64,000 bases of DNA from UBA6623 sp965217195 (lineage in GTDB: Bacteria; Acidobacteriota; Terriglobia; Bryobacterales; UBA6623): the NCBI GenBank assembly GCA_965217195.1, contig CBDCHL010000004.1, forward strand, positions 558,001 to 622,000. The letters run 5' to 3'. Positions 25,248 through 33,589 of this stretch are shown here, piece by piece (the first letter of the stretch is position 1; each line of letters begins with the position of its first letter). The translations under genes and the position numbers were made by a program. The notes under the pieces were generated by a model. That model was not told where the DNA came from. It saw nothing but the letters and a program-made list of their open reading frames with translations, and searched no databases.

Positions 25248-27068
25248 CTAGATGGCGGCTTTGGCCGCGTCCCCTTCGAAACGCGGCACGGTCGCTTCGC
25301 CGACGCGTGCAATTCCTTTTCGTCTCAATACGGCAAAGACAGTGCGCAGCACAATCTTAGCGTCGAGCGTCATCGACGCATTCTCGGCATACCAGCCGTC
25401 GAGAGCGAATCTTTCGTCCCAAGAAAGGGAGTTGCGACCGCGTACCTGCGCCCAACCGGTCAGGCCGGGCCGAACCTCGTGGCGCCGCATCTGCAATTCG
25501 CTGTATAGCGGCAGGTAGCCTGCCAAGAGCGGCCGGGGACCGACGAGGCTCATATGCCCGGTTAAGACGTTCCAAAGCTGCGGCAACTCATCCAGGCTCG
25601 ACGCGCGAAGCCGGCGGCCAAGTGCGTTTAGCCTGTCGGCATCGGAGGCCCCGCCCGGCGCCATCGTACGAAACTTGCACAACTCGAAGACCTCCCCGCC
25701 CCACCCGGCGCGTTTCTGCCGAAAGAATATCGGTGATCCAATCCCGATCCGCACCGCGGCGGCGACGAGCAGCAGAAGGGGCGAAAGAAGTGTCAGCCCG
25801 ACCAAGGCCGCTGGAAAATCGATCGCATGTTTACCGCGATACGGCCTTCGGCGTGGACAGCTACGGGTGGGAACGCTCTCACCACCCTCGAGCGCATCGC
25901 GGTAAAGCCCGATATAGCCCTCGGCGAGGCGCCCGGGCGAGAACCGCGCACGGACGCGTTCGCGACCGGCAAGGCCCATTCGACGGGCGGTTTCCGGGTC
26001 TGCAAGCAGTCCTTCCACGGCGTCAGCCAGCAAAGCAGAGTCGCGTGGCGGCACAAGGATTCCGGTCTCTCCGTCGATCACGGCGTCGATCGAGCCGGTT
26101 GCTCGCGTGGCGACCAGCGGTTTGCCGGCCGCTCCTGCTTCCAACGCCACCATCGGAAAGCCCTCGCGATAGCTGGGAAGGACGACGACGTCCATCAAGT
26201 CGTAATAGGGAATCGGATCGTCGACGAAACCGGTGAGAATGACAGCCCGATCATTCTCGATGGTTCGCGGGATGCGGCGCGGGACCTGTCGCAACCCCTC
26301 GATTTCGCCGACGAGCAATAGCTTCAAGGCGGCGTGTTTCGACCGCAGCATGTCGAATGCGTCGATCAGCTCCGTGATTCCCTTATCGCGTGTGACACGG
26401 CCGACAAAACCGATGACCGTATCCCCCGAAGCGATACCGAGTTGGCTCCGCAGCCTGCGAACCTTGGTCTCCTTTTCGGGGTCCGGGAGAAAACGGGTGA
26501 CGTCGACGCCCCTGGCGCTACCGTCCCCAATGACAACGGTCTTCCCCTGAGGCACAACTCCGCGCGCCATGCATTGCTCCCGGAGGCTCACACTAACGCA
26601 AATCACTCGCTGCGCCACGCGGCACGCCAGCCACTCCGCCGCGAACAGCAATCGTTGGCTGAAACCCGTCGCCGTTTCGAGCCGCAAACCGTGCAGAGTA
26701 TAGAAACGGTGCGGAACGCCCGCAGCCCAAGCGGCCAGGCCGCCGAACAGCCCGGCCTTCGGGGTACCAACATGACAAATTGCCGGGCGCAACGTTCGCA
26801 GCAAACGCCACAACCGCCACAAGGAGACCAGGTCGGCAAGGGGCGTGATGTCCCTAGCCATCGGAACAGCCCGCGCTTCGACGCGGTCACGCTCGGCCGC
26901 TCGGCACAGACCGGCACCTGGGGAGGAAACGACGGTAACGTTGAAACCGGCCTCCCGAAGTCGGCGTAGCTGCCCCTCAAGCATGGTCGTCACTGCCATC
27001 GGTGCGGTGACGATATGGACAACGCTGGGCCGGCCGTCGCAATCGAATCGGGTCGCGTTTCGCTCCAT
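25248..27068 (-). CDS. Bifunctional GT4 glycosyltransferase - phosphoglycosyl transferase fusion
   Basis: 606 residues joining two enzymes. Residues 1-400 are a GT-B glycosyltransferase (CHVGTPKAGLFGG, GFVGRVTRDKGITELIDAF, SYREGFPMVALEAGAAGKP with the E(x7)E motif). Residues 415-606 are a small monotopic phosphoglycosyl transferase of the PglC/WcaJ type: a re-entrant hydrophobic segment (LVGLTLLSPLLLLVAAAV), FFRQKRAGWGG, CKFRTM, the catalytic DE pair in SSLDELPQLWNVL, and SLVGPRPLL. The PGT part loads a phospho-sugar onto undecaprenyl phosphate, and the GT4 part could add the second sugar. It is followed by a PglD-like acetyltransferase gene. No frame change is seen at the junction, so the fusion is genuine. 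Confidence 0.92.
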   Translation of the reverse strand: MERNATRFDCDGRPSVVHIVTAPMAVTTMLEGQLRRLREAGFNVTVVSSPGAGLCRAAERDRVEARAVPMARDITPLADLVSLWRLWRLLRTLRPAICHVGTPKAGLFGGLAAWAAGVPHRFYTLHGLRLETATGFSQRLLFAAEWLACRVAQRVICVSVSLREQCMARGVVPQGKTVVIGDGSARGVDVTRFLPDPEKETKVRRLRSQLGIASGDTVIGFVGRVTRDKGITELIDAFDMLRSKHAALKLLLVGEIEGLRQVPRRIPRTIENDRAVILTGFVDDPIPYYDLMDVVVLPSYREGFPMVALEAGAAGKPLVATRATGSIDAVIDGETGILVPPRDSALLADAVEGLLADPETARRMGLAGRERVRARFSPGRLAEGYIGLYRDALEGGESVPTRSCPRRRPYRGKHAIDFPAALVGLTLLSPLLLLVAAAVRIGIGSPIFFRQKRAGWGGEVFELCKFRTMAPGGASDADRLNALGRRLRASSLDELPQLWNVLTGHMSLVGPRPLLAGYLPLYSELQMRRHEVRPGLTGWAQVRGRNSLSWDERFALDGWYAENASMTLDAKIVLRTVFAVLRRKGIARVGEATVPRFEGDAAKAAI

Positions 27069-27266
27069 GAATCCCGGCGCCGGCTGGTTGTAGGGACGCG
27101 TACCGACCGAGATTCGGCCGGCCGATGCTGGTACTAATCGGATTGTAGAGCGGTTGACTTTAGCGGCGCCGATGACAAGCTGAACCCTCGTCCCGTCTTG
27201 GAACGGCTACACACACACGAGTGTTTGTTCCCGGCGGTACACCAACGTGAGCGTTTATTCCCTGCT

Positions 27267-27294
27267 TTGTCGCTCCAGGGGCCCACAGTATAAT
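27267..27294 (+). promoter_or_regulatory. Candidate promoter of the PpiD-like gene
   Basis: A perfect tataat at 27289-27294 with ttgtcg at 27267-27272, spaced by 16 bases. Transcription would start near 27301, only about three bases before the ATG at 27304, so the mRNA may be leaderless; no Shine-Dalgarno is seen. Confidence 0.45.
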
Positions 27295-27303
27295 GATCCC
27301 AAG

Positions 27304-29262
27304 ATGTTTAACCTGTTCCGAAGCCAAAAACAGGCCGTGAAAATCGTCCTCGGCGGGATCTTGTCTTTGGTCGCGGTCTCGATGGTAATCACCTTGATTC
27401 CCGGCAGCTGGGGTGCCGCGGCCGACGCCAATCAGAATGTTTTGGCGGAAGTCGGCGACCCGACGTTGTGGTGGCTTTCCGGGGCGCACGAGTTGACGAT
27501 TAGTGATGTCCAGCAGGCGATGGCCGATCTCACCCGCGGTCAAACCATCAATCCGCAAACACGGGGCGTCTTCGCGCAACAAACCGTCGACAGGGAAATC
27601 ACGAACCTCATTCTGATGAAGGAAGCGGAGGACCTGGAGATCTCCGCGAACGAAGAGGAACTTGCGGATTGGCTGAAGCAGCAGATGCCCTTTTTGTTCA
27701 TCGACGGCGTGTTTCAATCTGATCAATACCGGACTTTCGTGAGCCAACGCTTTCGGAAGTCGGTTCCAAGGTTCGAAGAAGAAGTTCGGCGTTCGCTGAT
27801 TGTGGATGTGCGGCTGAGACGGATGGTAGTGGACGGCGTCACGGTCGGCGAAGAAGAACTCCGGGAAATCTATCGCCGGGATGACGAAAAGACGAAGCTC
27901 CGATTTCTCAAGATTCGGACCGAGGATTTCCGCGCCCAAGTCAAGCCTGCGGAGGAGACCCTCCAGGCGTTCTATGAGGAACGCAAGCCGCAGTACACGA
28001 TTCCGGAATCACGCGGCGTGAAGCTGATGACTATCGACACCGCGGATCTGCCGCAGATCGTCCCCGACGAAGCAGAGGTCGAGCGTTACTACCGCCAAAA
28101 CCGTCAGCGGTATCAAGTCGATGAAAGTATTCGCGCCAGCCACATATTGCTCATGACCCAAGACAAGAGCGACGACGAAAAGGCGGCGCTCAAACAGAAG
28201 GCCGAGGAAGTGCTCAAAGAACTCCAGGCGGGAGCCGACTTCGCGGCGCTGGCCACCGAACACTCGGACGATACGGGGACGGTTGACAAAGGCGGTGACC
28301 TGGGCTGGGTCGTTCGCGGTCAGATGGTGCCGAACTTCGAGAAAGCTTCGTTTGCACTCGCGGCGGGAGAGTTGAGCGAAGTTATCAGTACGGAATACGG
28401 TTACCACGTTATCAAGGTGCATGAGCGGCAAGGGGCACGCGTGCGGCCACTTGAGGAAGTGCGCGGGGAAGTGCGGCAAGAGCTTGTCCAAGACCGCGAG
28501 TACAACGCAAGGATGAGACAGGTCGACAGTGCGATTGCCGCGGCGCGCCAAGCGGGCAAAGACCTTGAAGCAGCCGCGGGGCCGCTGAATCTCAAGGTCT
28601 TGACACTCCCCAAGATCACACGGCGGAGTCCGCCGGCCGCATTCCGGGAATTCCGGACCTTGACGGCTTCGCTGTTCGCAGCGGGTGACGGCGAGGTCGT
28701 GACAGCGACCCAGGACGAGAAGACGGCGATTGCCGTCGTTACCGAGATCGTGCCGGAACGTCATGCCGAATTCGATGAAGTCCGCGAGCAAGTGCGGGAT
28801 CAATACGTCACCCAGGAGTCACGGAGCCTAGCTGAAGAGCGCGCGAAAGAGCTGGGCGAGGCCGCCACACAAGACGGCCTGACATCCGCGGCGCGAAGTT
28901 TTCGGATCAAGCCGGAGACCAGCGATTTTGTGCGCCGTTCCGATTCGATCCCGAACTTGGGTTCGGTCGGCGCCTTAGGCGATGACGCTTTCGCCTTGGA
29001 GACCGGCAAAGCCGTCGGGCCGGTTCGTTCCGGAAACGATTGGGCGGTTTACGAAGTAGTCGAACGTCAAGAGGCCGAAATGATCGGGTTTGTTGACGCT
29101 CGCGACGATCTTTTTGAGAAAGAGAAGGCTCGGCGTCAACAACAGGCTTTCGAGATCTACCGCGAAGAAGTGCGGCAAAGATTCGAACAGGCGGGGCGCG
29201 TGCGCCGCTACCCAATTAACATCCAACGCTACGTTGGCCAACTTTCCCGCGGCATCTATTAA
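27304..29262 (+). CDS. PpiD/SurA-like membrane-anchored peptidyl-prolyl isomerase
   Basis: 652 residues from the ATG at 27304. One N-terminal membrane anchor (KIVLGGILSLVAVSMVITLIP) is followed by a SurA_N-type chaperone region (residues 55-180, helical) and a parvulin domain around residues 270-380: IRASHILLMTQ, GADFAALATEHSDD, GGDLGWVVRGQMVP, YGYHVIKVHE. A second, degenerate isomerase-like segment follows. It should act at the periplasmic face, helping outer-membrane or secreted proteins fold. It is monocistronic, with a possible leaderless promoter. Confidence 0.88.
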   Translation: MFNLFRSQKQAVKIVLGGILSLVAVSMVITLIPGSWGAAADANQNVLAEVGDPTLWWLSGAHELTISDVQQAMADLTRGQTINPQTRGVFAQQTVDREITNLILMKEAEDLEISANEEELADWLKQQMPFLFIDGVFQSDQYRTFVSQRFRKSVPRFEEEVRRSLIVDVRLRRMVVDGVTVGEEELREIYRRDDEKTKLRFLKIRTEDFRAQVKPAEETLQAFYEERKPQYTIPESRGVKLMTIDTADLPQIVPDEAEVERYYRQNRQRYQVDESIRASHILLMTQDKSDDEKAALKQKAEEVLKELQAGADFAALATEHSDDTGTVDKGGDLGWVVRGQMVPNFEKASFALAAGELSEVISTEYGYHVIKVHERQGARVRPLEEVRGEVRQELVQDREYNARMRQVDSAIAAARQAGKDLEAAAGPLNLKVLTLPKITRRSPPAAFREFRTLTASLFAAGDGEVVTATQDEKTAIAVVTEIVPERHAEFDEVREQVRDQYVTQESRSLAEERAKELGEAATQDGLTSAARSFRIKPETSDFVRRSDSIPNLGSVGALGDDAFALETGKAVGPVRSGNDWAVYEVVERQEAEMIGFVDARDDLFEKEKARRQQQAFEIYREEVRQRFEQAGRVRRYPINIQRYVGQLSRGIY

Positions 29263-29283
29263 TAAGCGGCTTGGTCCGAGCCG

Positions 29284-29970
29284 TCAGTGCTGCTTGTCAA
29301 TCGTGAAAAGCGCGAGCTGGACGCGGTCGTTGATCTGCAGCTTGTCGAAGATATTTCGTAGATGATTGCGGACGGTCTGCTCACTGATGTGGAGACGCGT
29401 CGAAATTCGCCTATACCGAAGGCCCTGAGCGACCAGCGAGGCAATTTGCTTCTCGCGCGGCGTCAAGGCATCCCACCCGACGATCGGCTTTGACGGCGGG
29501 CCCATTCTCTGCGAACGCCGGGTTCGTGGCGGATCCCTCCGCTCCGGGCTAAGGTCGGCGAATTGCGGGTCCACCCATGTTTGTCCACCGCGCACGCGCC
29601 GAATCGCCTCCAACAACGATTTGGTCGCGGCGCTCTTGGAAACAATTCCCTTCGCCCCGAGGTCGAGAGCCAACGATAGCTCGACGCGATCGTCACTTGC
29701 CGAAAGGACGAGCGCGTGCACGGAACTGTGCGCGTTCTTGAGTTGCCGGAGCACCTCGTGGCCGTCTGTGTGAGGCATTGCGAGGTCGAGCAATAACACA
29801 TCAGCTTTCTTGTTTTCGACCAGGTCGCAGAGCTTGTTGCCGTCGCCCGCTTCGGCGACGATTTCGAGGTCCGGCTCGTCCTTGAGCAGCGTTTTCACAC
29901 CGGCGCGGAACAGAGCGTGGTCGTCCGCGATCACGATCTGGGTGCGCCGACCCTGACGGCTGTTGAGCAT
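29284..29970 (-). CDS. NarL/LuxR-family response regulator
   Basis: 228 residues. The receiver domain has the acidic pair DDHALFRAG, the phosphoacceptor in VLLLDLAMP (about residue 63), the switch residue in LVLSASD and the lysine in GIVSKSA. After a linker rich in Arg and Pro (about residues 145-160), the LuxR helix-turn-helix reads LTPREKQIASLVAQGL and SEQTVRNHLRNIFDKL. It would bind DNA as a dimer when phosphorylated. No sensor kinase gene is adjacent, so it is an orphan here. It is divergent from the class III aminotransferase gene, with a 127-base shared upstream region. Confidence 0.93.
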   Translation of the reverse strand: MLNSRQGRRTQIVIADDHALFRAGVKTLLKDEPDLEIVAEAGDGNKLCDLVENKKADVLLLDLAMPHTDGHEVLRQLKNAHSSVHALVLSASDDRVELSLALDLGAKGIVSKSAATKSLLEAIRRVRGGQTWVDPQFADLSPERRDPPRTRRSQRMGPPSKPIVGWDALTPREKQIASLVAQGLRYRRISTRLHISEQTVRNHLRNIFDKLQINDRVQLALFTIDKQH

Positions 29971-30097
29971 GGCGAACTTCGGCTTCCGCTGGTCTTATCG
30001 GTTCGAAAAAACGGGATTCGAATCTTTCGATCCGGCGACCATTGCTAAACTTGGGATGCCGCCGGGCGCCAATGCATCGCTTGGTATCGCGTTCTCC

Positions 30098-31492
30098 ATG
30101 CCGACCTTCCCGCTAGAACCGCGTAAGGTTGCCCCTGTCGAAACTCCTTACCGGCGGATTGCGAGCCCTTTCCCGCACCCCGAGTCCGTCCCTCTGCTCA
30201 AGCGTCTCCAGGCCGCCGAAGGGCTTGCGATGCAGGGGCAGCCGCCGATTCTGTGGGACCGTGCAGAGGGCTTTTCGGTCTATGACCGCTGGGGGAATCG
30301 TTGGGTCGATTGGACTTCCGGCGTTCTCGTCACCAACGCCGGACACAGCGCGCCACGGGTCGTGGAGGCGATTCGCGAGCAGGCAACGAAATCGTTGCTG
30401 ACGAACTTCTGTTTTGCCAACGAACCGAGGTTGGCGTTGGCGGAAAAGCTGTGCGCGCTCGCGCCGCCGCCGCTCGAAAAGGTTTTTCTGCTGACGACAG
30501 GGTCGGAGACGATCGAATGCGCGGTGAAGCTTTGCCGCACGCGGGGCCTCCAAGTCGGCGGTCCCTCGAAAGTCACGATCATTTCGTTTCAGAACGCTTT
30601 TCACGGCAGAACTCTAGGCTCGCAACAGGCTGGCGGCATCCCTCCGCTGAAGGACTGGATCGTGAATCTCGATCCGGGGTTCGTGCAAGTGCCGTTTCCC
30701 GACGGCTATCGCTGCCCGGATACGTCGTTTGATCTTTTCGAGAGGTCGCTGCGGGAACAGGGTGTTGATTTTGACGAGGTCGCCGGGGTTGTTGTCGAGA
30801 CCTTCCAGGGCGGCGATTCGGCTTTCGCCCCCGTACCTTACATGCAGCGGCTGCGAGCATGGTGTGACGAGCGGGGAACCCTGCTGGTGTGCGACGAGAT
30901 TCAAGCGGGTTTCGGGCGCACGGGCACGTTGTGGGGATTCGAGCAGTACGGCATCGTCCCCGACCTGGTTTGCTTCGGGAAGGGTGTGAGCAGCTCGCTG
31001 CCGCTTTCGGCGGTGCTGGGTCGGGCCGATGTAATGGACCTGCACGCGCCGGGCTCGATGACGTCGACCCACGCCGGCAACCCGGTCTGTTGCGCTGCGG
31101 CGTTGGCGGCGCTGGAAACGATTCTCGACGAAGATTTGGTGACGAATGCCCGCGATGTGGGCGCGCACCTGCGGCGGCGGTTGAACGAGGTTGCAGAATT
31201 GTTTGACGAAATAGGGGCGGTGATGGGTCGCGGCATGGTTGCGAGCCTGTTGATCGAAGATTCCAAGACGAAGCAACCCGACCGAGACTTGGCTTGCGAT
31301 ATCGTGCGGCGTTCGGTCGAAAAGGGCGTGCTGATGTTCGCGCCGGTGGGCGTCGACGGGGGTTCATTGAAAATCGCCCCGCCCTTGATGATGACCACCG
31401 ACGCGGTGGACGACTCGGTTTCAGGCTTGCGCGAGGCGGTCGCCGAAGCAGTCGAGGCGCGCAGATCATTCGGGCAAGCGGCCCGAGGTTGA
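30098..31492 (+). CDS. Class III aminotransferase
   Basis: 464 residues from the ATG at 30098; the open frame extends to 29963 but would overlap the divergent regulator gene. The PLP fold shows WVDWTSGVLVTNAGHS, LTTGSETIECAVKL, FQNAFHGRTLGSQ, VCDEIQAGFGRTGTLW and the Schiff-base lysine in CFGKGVSSSLPLSAV. Such enzymes transfer the amino group of 4-aminobutyrate, ornithine, beta-alanine or taurine-like substrates. The substrate is not evident. A Gfo/Idh/MocA oxidoreductase gene follows 42 bases later on the same strand and may be co-transcribed. Confidence 0.9.
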   Translation: MPTFPLEPRKVAPVETPYRRIASPFPHPESVPLLKRLQAAEGLAMQGQPPILWDRAEGFSVYDRWGNRWVDWTSGVLVTNAGHSAPRVVEAIREQATKSLLTNFCFANEPRLALAEKLCALAPPPLEKVFLLTTGSETIECAVKLCRTRGLQVGGPSKVTIISFQNAFHGRTLGSQQAGGIPPLKDWIVNLDPGFVQVPFPDGYRCPDTSFDLFERSLREQGVDFDEVAGVVVETFQGGDSAFAPVPYMQRLRAWCDERGTLLVCDEIQAGFGRTGTLWGFEQYGIVPDLVCFGKGVSSSLPLSAVLGRADVMDLHAPGSMTSTHAGNPVCCAAALAALETILDEDLVTNARDVGAHLRRRLNEVAELFDEIGAVMGRGMVASLLIEDSKTKQPDRDLACDIVRRSVEKGVLMFAPVGVDGGSLKIAPPLMMTTDAVDDSVSGLREAVAEAVEARRSFGQAARG

Positions 31493-31534
31493 CTCCCTGC
31501 CAAAGCCGCGATTGTCGGAACGGCGGATCCGATC

Positions 31535-32749
31535 ATGACCCAACCGACCGGACTCTACCCCGCTCTCGTTGTCGGCGGCGGCATGATCACTCGCGAGGTG
31601 ATCTTGCCGACGCTGTTTCAGCTTCAGCGGCGCGGCCGGCTAGGCAAAATCTCGGTGTGCTCGCGCCGCGGGCGAACGCTGAGGCGCTTGCGCGAGATGT
31701 TTCCCGATAACCCGTTTCGCCCCTACCCTGGTGAGGCCGAAGACCCCGGAGCTTCGAAGCCGGAACTCTACAAGAAAGCGATAAGCGAGCTGCCCGCGGG
31801 CGGCATTGTTCTCGTCGCCACGCCGGATCACCTGCACACGCCGGTGATTCTCGAATCCTTGCGCGCCGGCAAACATTGCGTCGTTCAAAAACCGCTCTGC
31901 CTGACGACCCAGGATTGGTCGGTTATTCATGAAGAGGCCGAACGGGGGGCGATGTACGTGCTCACCGACTACCACAAGCGGCACGACCCGGCCGTTCGCG
32001 CCGCGCGGCGGCGTTTTCGGCAGGGGGATTTGGGCGAGATGCTGCACGCCCATGCCTGGATCGAAGAGCGCCGCGAAATCGCCTTGGACCACTTTGTGCT
32101 ATGGATCGAGAAGAGCTCTCCTTTTGAATATGTCGGCGTTCACTACGTCGACGCCTACTACTACATCACCGGCCTCAAGCCGCGTAAGGTCGTCGCCTTC
32201 GGACAGAAGAAGCTGCTCCCACGCCACGGCAAGGATGCTTTCGACGCTGTCCAGGCCGTCGTCGAATGGGAGGACGGTTCAGTGCTCTGGGTGCAGACTT
32301 CCTGGGTTCTATCGAATCACGAAAGCGCGCTCACCAACCAAGGCATGATGCTGCACGGCACCGAGGGCGAGTATTGGGCGGACCACAAAGACCGCAACTG
32401 CCGCTTCATTACCGAGAAGGCCGGGTACGAAGACTACAACCCGAATTTCTTTCGCGGCTTCGACAGTTGGGAACCGGGTGAAGACTCCGACGTCTGGGGG
32501 TACGGATACGAGTCGATCGTGCAGGGGGTGCGGGACATCATCTCACTCCAAGACCAAACCGCCGGGCTAAGCGAGGCGGCGGCGGAGCAAAAACGACGGG
32601 AGTTATTGGGTCGGCTCGCGCCGAAGCGCGCTTTGCCCGAGCAAGCTCTGGTCGGAACGAGTGTGAATGAAGCGGTCCGCATGAGCATCGCCAATGGCAA
32701 CGGGGCGGTGGTTTTCGACGAGGAATCAAGGCCTCTGTTGGCTCGATAG
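31535..32749 (+). CDS. Gfo/Idh/MocA family oxidoreductase
   Basis: 404 residues. The dinucleotide motif is VVGGGMITREVILP, followed by a strand-helix pattern ending VATPDHLHTPVILESLRAGKHC. The catalytic lysine is in VVQKPLCLT, a form of EKP lacking the Glu, and VGVHYVDAYYY provides the conserved histidine. It should oxidise or reduce a sugar, inositol or amino-sugar-like compound with NAD(P). It lies just after the class III aminotransferase, a pairing seen in amino-sugar or inositol metabolism, which is only suggestive here. Confidence 0.88.
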   Translation: MTQPTGLYPALVVGGGMITREVILPTLFQLQRRGRLGKISVCSRRGRTLRRLREMFPDNPFRPYPGEAEDPGASKPELYKKAISELPAGGIVLVATPDHLHTPVILESLRAGKHCVVQKPLCLTTQDWSVIHEEAERGAMYVLTDYHKRHDPAVRAARRRFRQGDLGEMLHAHAWIEERREIALDHFVLWIEKSSPFEYVGVHYVDAYYYITGLKPRKVVAFGQKKLLPRHGKDAFDAVQAVVEWEDGSVLWVQTSWVLSNHESALTNQGMMLHGTEGEYWADHKDRNCRFITEKAGYEDYNPNFFRGFDSWEPGEDSDVWGYGYESIVQGVRDIISLQDQTAGLSEAAAEQKRRELLGRLAPKRALPEQALVGTSVNEAVRMSIANGNGAVVFDEESRPLLAR

Positions 32750-32807
32750 CCGCCAGGCCGAAATCGCGCCGTTACCTCGCGCGGCCTTGAATCCCCTTTA
32801 AACCCGG

Positions 32808-33470
32808 TCAATGGCAGCCCATACAAGCGAAATTCGTTCCGTGGCAGGGCAAGCAGGTTGCCTTATCGAGGTTGATCTTGCCGGTCGAGTGTAAGTCGAT
32901 GAACTTGCGGGTGTGATCGGCCGGCTTGAGCTCGATACCGGGAAGATGACATTCCTCGCAACTAAAAGGGTTGTCGATTTCGGTGTGGCAGACCAGGCAG
33001 TCCGACATCACCGGTAGATTCGCCTTGGCCGCGAGATCGGTTTCTTCGAGTCCGCGATGGCAGCCTTGGCAGGAGTTGTTGCTGTTAAGCAGGCGGCGCA
33101 TGTCACCCGCTTTCCCGAGGTAGCTCCCCGTGTCGAGCGCCGCTCGCAGGACCGCGGCCACGTTGCCGAGCTTCAAGTGGAATTCATGATTGAAGCGGAA
33201 TGTTCGCTCTTCCAACTCACGCTCGGCGAGCCAAATGGTATCGACCGACGGAGCTGTCTCGCCGTTATGGCACGCCAGGCAAGTTTCCTCGGCGGGTAAG
33301 TTGCGGTCGCCGGCCTCCTTGCTCGCGGCCGCCGCGCTGTGACAGATCGTGCACGTAGCACCGACCTTATTGAGATGGAGTTGGTGGGAAAACTTGGTTT
33401 CAGCGGCGAAGGCTTGTGTCACAACCAACAGGCTCAAAAGCGGAATCCACGCTCGTCGTAACAACACCAT
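32808..33470 (-). CDS. Exported seven-heme c-type cytochrome
   Basis: 220 residues from the ATG at 33470, with a signal peptide ending QAFAAE. Seven CxxCH motifs are present: CTICH, CLACH, CQGCH, CLVCH, CEECH, CLPCH and CMGCH, the last one forming the very C-terminus. Additional histidines (FSHQLHLNK, FNHEFHLK, ADHTRKF) are placed to be the sixth ligands, as in cytochrome c7/c3-type proteins. It should shuttle electrons in the periplasm. It is the next gene on the same strand after a PQQ-type dehydrogenase that has no heme of its own, so it is a candidate electron acceptor. Confidence 0.9.
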   Translation of the reverse strand: MVLLRRAWIPLLSLLVVTQAFAAETKFSHQLHLNKVGATCTICHSAAAASKEAGDRNLPAEETCLACHNGETAPSVDTIWLAERELEERTFRFNHEFHLKLGNVAAVLRAALDTGSYLGKAGDMRRLLNSNNSCQGCHRGLEETDLAAKANLPVMSDCLVCHTEIDNPFSCEECHLPGIELKPADHTRKFIDLHSTGKINLDKATCLPCHGTNFACMGCH

Positions 33471-33589
33471 ACATCGAATCGGCGGAAGCGGACTGGGAGA
33501 CTCGGAAGACTCCGGAACTGCACGAGGCGAACCGCCCGTCGGCACAACAAGACGCCGCTACGCCGCCTTCCCGGGTTACTTCGTGCGAC

